From: LH-M37 sp965602855
GTDB lineage: Bacteria > Pseudomonadota > Gammaproteobacteria > SZUA-229
DNA: 64,000 nt
Assembly: GCA_965602855.1 (NCBI GenBank)
Contig: CBFCZV010000014.1
Location: forward strand, 1-64,000
Reading direction: 5' to 3'
Each line of letters begins with the position of its first letter. The first letter of the stretch is position 1. The translations under genes were made by a program, and so were the position numbers. Below are positions 44,381-53,417 of the stretch, in pieces. The notes beneath the pieces are model-generated. The model searched no databases. It worked only from the letters and a program-made list of their open reading frames with translations, and was not told the DNA's origin.

Positions 44381-44718
44381 TGAGCATATTACTGGATGTT
44401 ACTAGTGGATTGTTTTTACTGATAGGCAGCTTTTTGTGTTTCACGGGTGGGCTTGGCATCCTGCGCTTCCCGGATTTTTATACTCGAATGCATGCAGTCG
44501 GTGTGAGCGACACTCTGGCTACGGCAATGATTCTAATTGGTCTGATATTACACAACCCAGATTTTCTGATAGATGTGAAACTGGTGATTATCCTGCTCAT
44601 GACTATATTTCTCAGTCCAACAGCAAGCCATGCATTAGCCAATGCTGCCAGGTACGATGAGTTATCGGTAAAAAAAGATGATAAATCTGACGATGAGGTG
44701 ACATCATCGAATCCCTGA
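44380..44718 (+). CDS. mrpG: Mrp antiporter subunit G
   Basis: A 112-residue subunit with three helices. GGLGILRFPDFYTRMHAVGV is diagnostic of MrpG. It overlaps the mrpF stop by one base (TAATG). Its last codons hold a good GAGGTG ribosome site for the next gene. Confidence 0.92.
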   Translation: MSILLDVTSGLFLLIGSFLCFTGGLGILRFPDFYTRMHAVGVSDTLATAMILIGLILHNPDFLIDVKLVIILLMTIFLSPTASHALANAARYDELSVKKDDKSDDEVTSSNP

Positions 44719-44729
44719 TAGACATCATA

Positions 44730-45716
44730 TTGTTGGCCTTCCTGGTGATTGTGGCTTTCGCCATTGTCAGGATGAAGGATTTATTAGCAGTAACTATGTT
44801 GCTAGGTATTTACAGCCTGTTGTCCGCCAGTTTTTTTGTCGCTATGGACGCTGTAGATGTAGCATTCACGGAGGCATCCGTGGGAGCAGGTATTTCCACC
44901 TTATTGATGCTGGTGACGATTTCCATGACAGGGCGTTCAGAACACCCTACGCGCCATAAACCTTTATTGGCTCTGGTCGTGGTTGCTGTCACGGGTAGCC
45001 TGTTGATCTATGCCACTCTGGATATGCCATATTTTGGCTCGGCAGAAGCACCTATTCATCAGCATGTTGCACCTCGATACATCAATGACTCAATGCAGGA
45101 GATCGGCATACCGAATATCGTAACCTCTGTGCTCGCCAGTTACAGGGCCTTTGATACGTTTGGTGAGGTGGCGGTGATTTTTACTGCTGGTATGGCAGTG
45201 TTAGCACTTTTGTCGGTGGTACGTCGCTCCGATTACAGCTTAAACAATGATGCATTTGATCAATCAATGCATGAACAGCATTTAATCTTGCGCATAGTCA
45301 CCAAAATAATGATCCCTTTTATTTTGCTATTTGCATTTTATGTACAGTTTCATGGTGACTTCGGGCCCGGCGGTGGTTTTCAGGCAGGCGTAATTTTTGC
45401 TGCAGCTATTTTCCTCTATACCATGTTATTCGGTATGAGCACCGCACGCCGAGTGATCAATCAATCCTTTATTCAGATGCTGGCAGCCATAGGTGTCCTG
45501 ATATATGGAAGTGTCGGCGTGGTCTCCCTGTTGAATGGCAAGGAATTCTTTGACTACAGCGCTTTATCTGCTGACCCGGTTGCAGGTCAACATCTGGGCA
45601 TATTGTTAATTGAACTGGGCGTGGGTATCACGGTTGCATCGGTTATGATTATCATCTTTTTCAACTTTGTGGGTCGTAGAAATAACCCGCTGTGCAAAGA
45701 AAATAAGGATTCTTAA
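44730..45716 (+). CDS. mrpB: fused MrpA C-terminal/MrpB subunit
   Basis: A 328-residue fusion. Residues ~1-75 are the DUF4040/MrpA C-terminal helices (FTEASVGAGISTLLMLVTIS). Residues ~95-165 are an MbhE-like segment (NIVTSVLASYRAFDTFGEVAV) and ~190-320 the MrpB domain (FYVQFHGDFGPGGGFQAGVI). In canonical Mrp systems the first two parts end MrpA. The TTG at 44730 is the first standard start, but the conserved N-terminus continues upstream in frame (IIESLIDIIL). The GAGGTG site at 44695-44700 is ideally spaced for an ATC at 44706, and no ATG/GTG/TTG lies in between. The true start may therefore be ATC or CTG. Confidence 0.88.
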   Translation: MLAFLVIVAFAIVRMKDLLAVTMLLGIYSLLSASFFVAMDAVDVAFTEASVGAGISTLLMLVTISMTGRSEHPTRHKPLLALVVVAVTGSLLIYATLDMPYFGSAEAPIHQHVAPRYINDSMQEIGIPNIVTSVLASYRAFDTFGEVAVIFTAGMAVLALLSVVRRSDYSLNNDAFDQSMHEQHLILRIVTKIMIPFILLFAFYVQFHGDFGPGGGFQAGVIFAAAIFLYTMLFGMSTARRVINQSFIQMLAAIGVLIYGSVGVVSLLNGKEFFDYSALSADPVAGQHLGILLIELGVGITVASVMIIIFFNFVGRRNNPLCKENKDS

Positions 45717-46069
45717 TGTTATTGGGGCTGTATAACTACTGGGTTGTAGTGGTGCTGATGATGGTCGGGTTTTACATCGTTATCGCCCATGGCAACCTTG
45801 TGAAAAAAATTATTGGCTTATCTATTTTTCAGACATCAGTTTTTATCTTCTACATAAGTATGGCAAAGATCGATGGCGCGACTGCACCCATACTTGCTGA
45901 TGGCATAGAAAAATACTCTAACCCCTTACCTCACGTTCTGATTCTCACTGCCATTGTCGTTGGCATTGCCACTACGGCACTGGGGTTGGCACTGGCCGTA
46001 CGTATTAAAGAAGAATATGGAAGCATCGAAGAAGAAGAAATACAAAAAAAGGATAACTCGGATTGTTAG
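45716..46069 (+). CDS. mrpC: Mrp antiporter subunit C
   Basis: A 117-residue NuoK-like subunit with three helices. KIIGLSIFQTSVFIFYIS and the later PLPHVLILTAIVVGIATTALGLAL are the C-subunit hallmarks. Its ATG overlaps the preceding TAA by one base. Confidence 0.92.
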   Translation: MLLGLYNYWVVVVLMMVGFYIVIAHGNLVKKIIGLSIFQTSVFIFYISMAKIDGATAPILADGIEKYSNPLPHVLILTAIVVGIATTALGLALAVRIKEEYGSIEEEEIQKKDNSDC

Positions 46070-47541
46070 TACATCTACCCATTTTACAGGTCATAGTCCC
46101 GCTTATGGCGGCACCGTTATGTCTGCTTTTAAGCAGACCTCGTCTGGTATGGTTGTTCACGCTAATAGTTAGTGGTCTTGCCTTTCTGATCAGCAGCCTT
46201 TTACTGCAGCAGGTAATGACTTCGGGTACGGTTATCTATGCACTGGGTGGATGGGATGCGCCCTGGGGTATCGAATACCGCATCGATCAACTCAATGCAT
46301 TCCTGTTACTGATTATTTCAGCAATCAGCACGGTTGTGCTGTTTGCAGCCGACACCAGCATACGCCAGGAAATCCCCGAAGACAGACACACGCTTTTTTA
46401 CGTTTTATACCTGTTATCTCTGGCCGGCATGCTTGGCATCGTGGCGACAGGGGATGCTTTTAATGTCTTCGTTTTTCTGGAGATATCCTCTCTATCAGCC
46501 TACGCCCTGATCGCACTGGGTAAAGACAGGCGTGCGCTCTGGGCTTCTTATCAATATTTAATTATGGGCACCATCGGTGCCACTTTTATTTTGATCGGCA
46601 TAGGCATGATGTACCAGATGACTGGCACCCTGAATATGGAAGACCTGTCCAGACGTCTGCCAGAAGTAGCACAAACGCGTACGGTGTTTGCAGCTTTTGC
46701 TTTTGTCATCGTCGGTATCTGCCTGAAATTAGCCATGTTCCCGCTACATCTATGGTTGCCTAATGCCTATGCCTACGCGCCTTCTATAGTGACGGCTTTC
46801 TTTGCCGCAACAGCAACAAAAGTTGCCATTTATCTACTTATTCGCTTTACCTTCTCAGTGTTTGGACTCTCTTTCTCTTTTGACCATATACCCTTACAGC
46901 TACTGTTTGTTGTATTTGGCCTGGCAGGCATATTTGCGGCTTCGACTGCGGCTATCTATCAAACCAATGTCAAACACCTGTTTGCCTATTCAAGCATCGC
47001 ACAGATCGGTTATATGATAGTGGGATTCAGTGTCAGCACCGTAACCGGCTTAACTGCCACCTTATTACATTTGTTCAATCATGCATTGATGAAAGGTGCT
47101 CTGTTTTTAGCTTTGGCTGCAGTGGTCTACCGTATCGGCAGTGCTCAGTTAAGTCAGTTTCAGGGACTGGGGCGTCAGATGCCTGTGACTATGGGCGCGA
47201 TTGTAATAGGCGGCTTAAGTTTAATAGGGGTACCACTCACTGTTGGTTTTGTTAGTAAATGGTACCTGGTGCTAGCGGTGATCGATAAAGGCTGGTGGCC
47301 CGTTGCGGTGCTCATCCTGCTTGGCTCATTGTTGGCTGTGGTTTATGTGTGGCGTATCATTGAAGCAGCCTATTTTAAACCAGCATTAGCCGGTAGCGAA
47401 ACAATAAAAGAAGCACCACTGTCATTCCTTATTCCTATCTGGACTCTGGTGCTCGCCAACATCTATTTCGGTATTGATACTCGACTTAGCGTTCAGGTAG
47501 CACAGGCGGCATCTCAAAGTTTGTTCGGAGCGATGCCGTGA
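46063..47541 (+). CDS. mrpD: Mrp antiporter subunit D (NuoL/M/N family)
   Basis: A 492-residue proton-pumping-type subunit with about 14 helices. The key Glu of helix 5 is in VFVFLEISSLSAYALIAL and the key Lys of helix 7 in GICLKLAMFPLHLWLPNAYA; both are intact. The start is a TTG at 46063, preceded by AAGGAT, overlapping mrpC. Of three D-like proteins encoded here, this is the one most like canonical MrpD. Confidence 0.9.
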   Translation: MLVHLPILQVIVPLMAAPLCLLLSRPRLVWLFTLIVSGLAFLISSLLLQQVMTSGTVIYALGGWDAPWGIEYRIDQLNAFLLLIISAISTVVLFAADTSIRQEIPEDRHTLFYVLYLLSLAGMLGIVATGDAFNVFVFLEISSLSAYALIALGKDRRALWASYQYLIMGTIGATFILIGIGMMYQMTGTLNMEDLSRRLPEVAQTRTVFAAFAFVIVGICLKLAMFPLHLWLPNAYAYAPSIVTAFFAATATKVAIYLLIRFTFSVFGLSFSFDHIPLQLLFVVFGLAGIFAASTAAIYQTNVKHLFAYSSIAQIGYMIVGFSVSTVTGLTATLLHLFNHALMKGALFLALAAVVYRIGSAQLSQFQGLGRQMPVTMGAIVIGGLSLIGVPLTVGFVSKWYLVLAVIDKGWWPVAVLILLGSLLAVVYVWRIIEAAYFKPALAGSETIKEAPLSFLIPIWTLVLANIYFGIDTRLSVQVAQAASQSLFGAMP

Positions 47542-49019
47542 GTCTGTCTCTGGAATCCATGCTACAGCTCAGCATTATTTTGCCGATATTAGCGACTCTG
47601 GGCATTGTGGCAACAGGGCGACATCCTAACCTGCGCGAAGCTGTGACTATTGGCACATCCTTAGTGCTACTTTATTTTGTGATTAACCTTTACCAGGGCT
47701 TGCAGCAGGGTGAGATCATCACTGCATATTGGGGAGAGCTGTTACCGGGCCTGAAAATCAGCTTTAGCATCGAACCGCTGGGAATGCTTTTTGCTTTGAT
47801 TGCCAGTTTCCTCTGGCTCATCACCACCATCTATGCCATCGGTTATATGCGTAGCCACGAGGAAGACAACCAAACCCGGTTCTATGCCTGTTTCGCTATC
47901 GCTATAGGCAGCGTGATGGGAATTGCATTTGCCGATAACCTTTTCACCCTGTTCATTTTTTATGAAGTGTTGACCCTGTCCACCTATCCACTGGTTACAC
48001 ATGCAGGAACCGAAAAAGCAAAAAAAGGCGGGCGAATTTACCTCGGTATTTTACTAAGTACTTCGATTGTTTTTTTCCTGTTAGCCATTATCAGCACCTG
48101 GTTTGTAGCGGGCGATCTGGACTTTAAACCCGGCGGTGTGTTTGGCCCTGATGTTGATAAGATGGTTGCAGGTACGATACTTGTCCTGTTTATTTTTGGT
48201 ATTGGAAAGGCCGCTATCATGCCTTTCCACCGCTGGCTGCCTGCGGCCATGGTTGCACCAACGCCGGTAAGCGCCCTGTTGCATGCAGTAGCGGTGGTCA
48301 AAGCCGGCGTATTTACGGTATTGAAAATCTGTATTTATATCTTTGGCATTGACCTACTGGCTGTATTACCAAGCACCCAGTTTTTGTTGTATCTGGCTGG
48401 CGCTTCTATATTACTGGCTTCTCTGGTGGCTATGCGACAGGACAACTTAAAGGCAAGACTAGCCTATTCAACGGTGAGTCAGCTGGGCTATATTACTCTG
48501 GGTGCATTGTTGGCCACCTCGGCAGGGATCATGGGCAGCTCGATGCATATTGCTACACACGCTTTTGGAAAAATCACTCTGTTTTTCTGTGCCGGCGCTA
48601 TTCTTGTTGCAGCACATAAATCAAAAATAAGTGAAATGCGTGGTCTTGGCCGTCAGATGCCAATCACCATGGCCGCTTTTTTTATTGCCAGCCTCAGTAT
48701 CATCGGGGTACCACCCACAGGTGGCACATGGAGCAAATGGTATTTATTGATGGGTACCATTGAGACTGAGCAGCTTCTTCTTATGGGCATACTCATGATC
48801 AGCTCTTTGCTGAACATTGCCTATCTGTTACCGATACCGTTTCACGCCTTTTTCTCCGCTGACAAAATGTCTTCTTCTAATACCGTCATCAAAGAAGCGC
48901 CGTTACCATCATTGATTGCACTGTGCATTACAACTGTTGGCTGCGTAATCCTTTTTGTCTATCCACAGCCATTATTTGAACTGGCTAAGGCCATTTTGAC
49001 AGCGCAGGGAATTAACTAA
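47538..49019 (+). CDS. second NuoL/M/N-family antiporter subunit
   Basis: A 493-residue subunit with about 14 helices. The helix-5 Glu is in LFTLFIFYEVLTLSTYPLV and the Lys in GIGKAAIMPFHRWLPAAMVA. It begins with GTG overlapping the mrpD stop. Its HAVAVVKAGVF block is typical of the NuoN/MrpA-like side of the family, so it may replace the N-terminal half of MrpA, whose C-terminal half is fused to MrpB here. Confidence 0.87.
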   Translation: MSLSLESMLQLSIILPILATLGIVATGRHPNLREAVTIGTSLVLLYFVINLYQGLQQGEIITAYWGELLPGLKISFSIEPLGMLFALIASFLWLITTIYAIGYMRSHEEDNQTRFYACFAIAIGSVMGIAFADNLFTLFIFYEVLTLSTYPLVTHAGTEKAKKGGRIYLGILLSTSIVFFLLAIISTWFVAGDLDFKPGGVFGPDVDKMVAGTILVLFIFGIGKAAIMPFHRWLPAAMVAPTPVSALLHAVAVVKAGVFTVLKICIYIFGIDLLAVLPSTQFLLYLAGASILLASLVAMRQDNLKARLAYSTVSQLGYITLGALLATSAGIMGSSMHIATHAFGKITLFFCAGAILVAAHKSKISEMRGLGRQMPITMAAFFIASLSIIGVPPTGGTWSKWYLLMGTIETEQLLLMGILMISSLLNIAYLLPIPFHAFFSADKMSSSNTVIKEAPLPSLIALCITTVGCVILFVYPQPLFELAKAILTAQGIN

Positions 49020-49327
49020 TGGAAAACGAAAAGAAATATCTTTTTGATAATCCTAAAAATATAAAACGTGTTTTGTATTTTCTATACGGAAGTTGTGTGC
49101 TTCTTTTATTGCTGGATTTTGTGATCCATCGTCACGTTGTACATTACTGGGAAAATCTTTGGGGTTTCTATCCTGTTTATGGTTTTGTTGGTTGTGTTGT
49201 TCTGGTGCTTGTCGCCACCTGGATGCGTACTTTTCTGATGCGTCCTGAAGATTACTATGATGAAGACAAAACAGACGCTGATGTAAAACAGAACACAGAA
49301 TCAGGTGGTCACGATGTGGATGCTTGA
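49019..49327 (+). CDS. two-helix membrane protein of the mrp cluster
   Basis: A 102-residue protein with two hydrophobic helices (about 18-36 and 52-68), and a charged, acidic C-terminus (DYYDEDKTDADVKQ). No known Mrp subunit matches. Its position, one base overlapping the previous stop and overlapping the next gene, shows it belongs to the operon. It is probably an accessory subunit. Confidence 0.75.
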   Translation: MENEKKYLFDNPKNIKRVLYFLYGSCVLLLLLDFVIHRHVVHYWENLWGFYPVYGFVGCVVLVLVATWMRTFLMRPEDYYDEDKTDADVKQNTESGGHDVDA

Positions 49328-51014
49328 GATACCCCCGTTTCTGCCTTTCTTTATCGGCGCATTGGTCGCCGCCGTTACCCGTGGAATGCTGCGTAATATA
49401 ATCATGGTGGCAACGCCCATTGTCGGCGCACTCCATCTATGGATGGTGCCTGAAGGCATTCATCTACAATTCGCTTTTCTCGAATATCAGCTCACACCTT
49501 ATCGTGTTGATAAGCTCAGTCTCATGTTCGGCTATGTTTTTCACATTGCCGCGTTTATTGCCATTATCTATTCCCTGCATGTGCGTGACACCCTGCAACA
49601 GGTAGCGGCTATGCTGTATGCAGGCAGCGGTTTAGGTGCTGTTTTTGCTGGTGATTTATTGACCCTGTTTGTTTTCTGGGAGATTCTGGCATTTACTTCG
49701 GTGTTTCTTATCTGGGCACGCAGAAGCCAGCGCTCTTACACCGCAGGCATGCGTTATCTGATTATTCAAGTTTTATCCGGCATCATCCTTCTTATTGGTG
49801 CGCTGTTTTATGCTGCTGAAAACGACACTTTGGAATTCGGTTATATCGGCCTGGAAGGCATAGCCGGATGGCTGATCTTTATTGCCTTTGGTATTAAGTG
49901 CGCTTTCCCCTTTGCCCATAACTGGCTTACGGATGCCTATCCTGAAGCCACCGTCACCGGCACCGTTTTCCTCAGTGCATTTACCACCAAAGTCGCCGTT
50001 TATGCACTAGCCCGAGGATATCCCGGCACTGAGTTGCTGGTTTATATTGGCGCAGCTATGACCTGTTTCCCGATCTTTTTTGCGGTGATCGAAAACGACC
50101 TGCGCAGAGTGTTGGCCTATAGCCTGATCAATCAGGTTGGGTTTATGGTCGTCGGTGTTGGCATCGGTACGGCACTCGCTATTAATGGTGCCGTTTCACA
50201 TGCATTCAATGATGTCATTTTCAAAGGTCTGTTGTTTATGTCCATGGGCGCAGTGCTGCATATGACAGGACGCATCAACGGTTCAGACCTGGGCGGCTTA
50301 TATAAAACCATGCCCAAAACCACGATTCTGTGCATCGTCGGAGCCGCCTCTATTTCGGCTTTCCCTCTATTCAGCGGTTTTGTCAGCAAATCCATGGTGA
50401 TGTCCGCCGCCCTGGAAGAAGGCTTTGACTGGATATGGTTAATGCTGTTATTTGCATCCGCCGGTGTTTTTCATCATGCGGGTATCAAGATTCCTTATTT
50501 TGCATTCTTCGCACACGACTCAGGTATTCGCGCCAACGATCCACCCAACAACATGTTGTTGGCGATGTTGATTGCCGCTGTTCTCTGTATTGCTATTGGT
50601 GTCTACCCTTCAGCCTTATACTCATTGCTGCCATACGACACGGGTTACAACCCTTATGATGCGACTCATGTGTTAGCACAGACCCAGTTGCTGTTCTTTT
50701 CTGCTCTGGCCTTTGTCTGGCTTAATCTTAGAGGCATGTATCCCCCTGAACTACGATCTACCAATCTGGATTTTGACTGGGTCTATCGCCGAGCTTTTCC
50801 AACAGCGTTACAACACACATTTTCTGTTATATGGAAAGTAAACGATGCGATACGCCATGCGTTTATCGTAAGACTGGATCAGTCCATGGCTAATCTTTCC
50901 AGGCGATACAAAGGTCCCAGCCGTTTGCTTTCACGCACTTATCCTGCTGGTAGTATGGTGATGTGGGTTGCGGTGATTCTTGCTACTTACTTGTTGCTTA
51001 GTTTTGTTCATTAG
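49314..51014 (+). CDS. third NuoL/M/N-family antiporter subunit
   Basis: A 566-residue subunit with about 14 helices plus a longer C-terminal extension that ends in a further helix. The helix-5 Glu is in LLTLFVFWEILAFTSVFLIW and the Lys in IAFGIKCAFPFAHNWLTDAY. It is longer than MrpD, and the extra C-terminal residues recall the lateral helix of NuoL. The ATG at 49314 is favoured by AGGTGG just before it; GTG 49305 and ATG 49320 are also in frame. It closes the cluster. Confidence 0.86.
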   Translation: MWMLEIPPFLPFFIGALVAAVTRGMLRNIIMVATPIVGALHLWMVPEGIHLQFAFLEYQLTPYRVDKLSLMFGYVFHIAAFIAIIYSLHVRDTLQQVAAMLYAGSGLGAVFAGDLLTLFVFWEILAFTSVFLIWARRSQRSYTAGMRYLIIQVLSGIILLIGALFYAAENDTLEFGYIGLEGIAGWLIFIAFGIKCAFPFAHNWLTDAYPEATVTGTVFLSAFTTKVAVYALARGYPGTELLVYIGAAMTCFPIFFAVIENDLRRVLAYSLINQVGFMVVGVGIGTALAINGAVSHAFNDVIFKGLLFMSMGAVLHMTGRINGSDLGGLYKTMPKTTILCIVGAASISAFPLFSGFVSKSMVMSAALEEGFDWIWLMLLFASAGVFHHAGIKIPYFAFFAHDSGIRANDPPNNMLLAMLIAAVLCIAIGVYPSALYSLLPYDTGYNPYDATHVLAQTQLLFFSALAFVWLNLRGMYPPELRSTNLDFDWVYRRAFPTALQHTFSVIWKVNDAIRHAFIVRLDQSMANLSRRYKGPSRLLSRTYPAGSMVMWVAVILATYLLLSFVH

Positions 51015-51106
51015 ATGTTATTGAGTTAAGGGTCAGCAAGGTAGAACTAACTTTCAATTCTCCAATATAAAATAGTGTTCTTACCCGTCCTGCTTTTTTT
51101 GTGTTT

Positions 51107-51136
51107 GTCATTCCAGTACAAGCATGCGGGAATGAC
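51107..51136. repeat. palindromic GTCATTCC...GGAATGAC repeat
   Basis: GTCATTCC (51107-51114) and GGAATGAC (51129-51136) flank a 14-base loop, in the gap between the mrp cluster and rimO, which converge. This is the form of a dispersed palindrome I have seen in many proteobacterial genomes. It may also stop transcription, though no T-run follows it. Confidence 0.6.
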
Positions 51137-51150
51137 GGTGTAGAGAAATT

Positions 51151-52485
51151 CTAATCAACCAACGTAGCCCACATATCATGCTCATCCGTATGCTCAACCC
51201 TTACCATCACCAAATCCCCAACCTCTAAATCCCCAGCTTCCTGTATAAAAACCAGTCCATCTATATCCGGCGCATCTGCCATGCTTCTTGCAATAGCACC
51301 TTCCTCATCAATTTCATCAACCAGCACCTGAATCGTTTTACCAATTTTTCGTTTTAAACGCTCGGTACTAATGCCAATTTGTTTTTCCATAAAACGTGCA
51401 AGACGTTGTTCTTTAATTTCTTCCGGGATGGCTTCACCCAGTTCATTGGCGACTGCACCTTCAACAGGTGAGTAGGTGAAACAACCCACACGATCAAGCT
51501 GGGCTTCGTCGAGAAAATCGAGCAGCTCCTGAAACTCTTCTTCGGTTTCACCGGGGAAGCCGACGATGAAGGTGCTGCGCAATGTCAGATCGGGACATTG
51601 TTCTCGCCATTTTTTAATCCGGCCTAAAACTTTTTCGCTGGACGCCGGGCGTTTCATGGCTTTTAAAATACGCGGGTTGGCGTGCTGAAAGGGGATGTCC
51701 AGATAAGGCAGGACTTTGCCTTCGTTCATCAGCGGAATGATTTCATCGACGTGCGGGTAGGGGTAAACATAGTGCAGGCGTATCCAGATGCCGAGCGTGC
51801 TCAGTGCTTCGCAGAGTTCGGTCATGCGGGTTTTCACCGGCATGCCATCCCAGAATTCGGTTTTGTATTTCACATCGATGCCGTAGGCGCTGGTGTCCTG
51901 TGAAATTACCAGCAGTTCCTGCACGCCTGCTTCTTTCAGGCGTTTGGCTTCCGCCAGCACCTCATTCACCGGGCGGCTGACCAGTTTGCCGCGTAGCGCA
52001 GGGATGATGCAGAAGGTGCAGCTGTGGTTGCAGCCTTCGGATATTTTTAGATAGGCATAGTGTCGGGGTGTGAGTTTGACACCCTGTGGGGGAACTAAAT
52101 CCATAAACGGATCGTGCTCGGGCGGCAGGTGTTCGTGTACCGCATCCATGACTTCGGTGGTGGCGTGTGGGCCGCTCACGGCTAGAACCTGCGGGTGTGC
52201 TTTTTGCACCATATCGCCTCTGGCGCCGAGGCAGCCGGTGACGATGACCTTGCCGTTTTCATTCAGCGCTTCGCCGATGGCATCCAGTGATTCTTCGACG
52301 GCAGCATCGATAAAGCCGCAGGTATTCACCACAACAAGGTCGGCATCTTCATAAGAGGGCACAATGTCGTAACCTTCTGCGCGTAACTGTGTGAGAATAT
52401 GCTCCGAATCGACGGTGGCCTTGGGGCAGCCGAGGCTGACGAAACCGACTTTATGAGGTTGGCCTGATTTAGTATTAGATGACAT
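51151..52485 (-). CDS. rimO: ribosomal protein S12 methylthiotransferase
   Basis: A 444-residue radical-SAM enzyme that adds a methylthio group to Asp in ribosomal protein S12. The N-terminal UPF0004 domain has VSLGCPKATVDSE, NTCGFIDAAVEES and VTGCLGARG, which carry the first cluster cysteines. The radical-SAM motif is CNHSCTFC (SEGCNHSCTFCIIPALRG). A TRAM domain ends the protein. Length is typical. It is divergent from tcdA. Confidence 0.95.
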   Translation of the reverse strand: MSSNTKSGQPHKVGFVSLGCPKATVDSEHILTQLRAEGYDIVPSYEDADLVVVNTCGFIDAAVEESLDAIGEALNENGKVIVTGCLGARGDMVQKAHPQVLAVSGPHATTEVMDAVHEHLPPEHDPFMDLVPPQGVKLTPRHYAYLKISEGCNHSCTFCIIPALRGKLVSRPVNEVLAEAKRLKEAGVQELLVISQDTSAYGIDVKYKTEFWDGMPVKTRMTELCEALSTLGIWIRLHYVYPYPHVDEIIPLMNEGKVLPYLDIPFQHANPRILKAMKRPASSEKVLGRIKKWREQCPDLTLRSTFIVGFPGETEEEFQELLDFLDEAQLDRVGCFTYSPVEGAVANELGEAIPEEIKEQRLARFMEKQIGISTERLKRKIGKTIQVLVDEIDEEGAIARSMADAPDIDGLVFIQEAGDLEVGDLVMVRVEHTDEHDMWATLVD

Positions 52486-52533
52486 GGGTGTACCTTTGTT
52501 TGAAGAGGGTATTTTACCCGATGAGCGATTGAG

Positions 52534-53325
52534 ATGAGTGATTACGAAGAAAAATTTGGTTCTCTGTCACGTGTTTATGGTGATGAGATGGTGGTGATGA
52601 TAGCCGGGCTGCACGTGTGCGTGGTGGGTCTCGGTGGTGTGGGCTCCTGGGCGGCAGAAGCGCTGGTCAGATCGGGTGTTGGCAAAATTACGCTGGTGGA
52701 TGGGGATACTATTTCTCGGGGCAACACCAACCGACAGATTCACACGCTGGAATCCACGATTGGGCGATCCAAGGTCGAGACCATGAAGCTGCGCATACTG
52801 GATATAAATCCTGAGTGTCAGGTGCAGACCATCGAGCAATATATTGATGTTGATAATCAGCGTGATATTCTTGAACGTGGCTATGACTGTGTGATTGATG
52901 CGATTGATGGTTATAAATCAAAGGCCTCCATCATTTATTGCTGTAAGCGGAATAAAATACCAGTGGTCACTACGGGTGGCGCAGGCGGCCTGCTGGATCC
53001 CACCCAAATTCAAATCTCTGATTTATCAAGTACCTGGAACGACCCATTGGCGGCCAAGGTGCGTTCGTGGCTGCGTTACAAGCATGGCTTTACCAGCAAT
53101 AAAAAATACAGCTTTGGTGTGCCCTGTGTCTATTCGACTGAACAGCAGCGTTATCCGGATAAAGACGGTAAGGTGGGCTACTGCAAACCTGGTGTTTCAG
53201 GGTTGTCGCTGGATTGTGCTTTTGGCTATGGTTCCAGTGTGGCGGTGACGGCTGGTTTTGGGTTCACTGCTGTTGCAAAGGCGATTGATCATATGGCCAG
53301 AAAGAAGAAAATTGTAATTAAATAG
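52534..53325 (+). CDS. tcdA: tRNA threonylcarbamoyladenosine dehydratase
   Basis: A 263-residue E1-like enzyme that cyclises t6A37 to ct6A in tRNA. The nucleotide-binding VVGLGGVGSWAAEALVRSGV and the block DGDTISRGNTNRQIHTLEST are typical. A conserved DAIDGYKSK and VTTGGAGGLLDPTQIQ follow. Length matches E. coli TcdA (268). It faces away from rimO and precedes a lipoprotein gene. Confidence 0.95.
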   Translation: MSDYEEKFGSLSRVYGDEMVVMIAGLHVCVVGLGGVGSWAAEALVRSGVGKITLVDGDTISRGNTNRQIHTLESTIGRSKVETMKLRILDINPECQVQTIEQYIDVDNQRDILERGYDCVIDAIDGYKSKASIIYCCKRNKIPVVTTGGAGGLLDPTQIQISDLSSTWNDPLAAKVRSWLRYKHGFTSNKKYSFGVPCVYSTEQQRYPDKDGKVGYCKPGVSGLSLDCAFGYGSSVAVTAGFGFTAVAKAIDHMARKKKIVIK

Positions 53326-53417
53326 TTTTTCGTAATATGGTGGAGAGTATTAGTCTCTAAATGGACTGAGTTGTGCTAGACTTTTCCGACAAGTATATAA
53401 AAAGTATAGGAATTATT

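Noticed and set aside
51080..51100. Terminator of the mrp cluster (CCGTCCTGC followed by T7)
   Set aside because: It resembles one arm of the nhaD terminator, but the pairing arm is absent.
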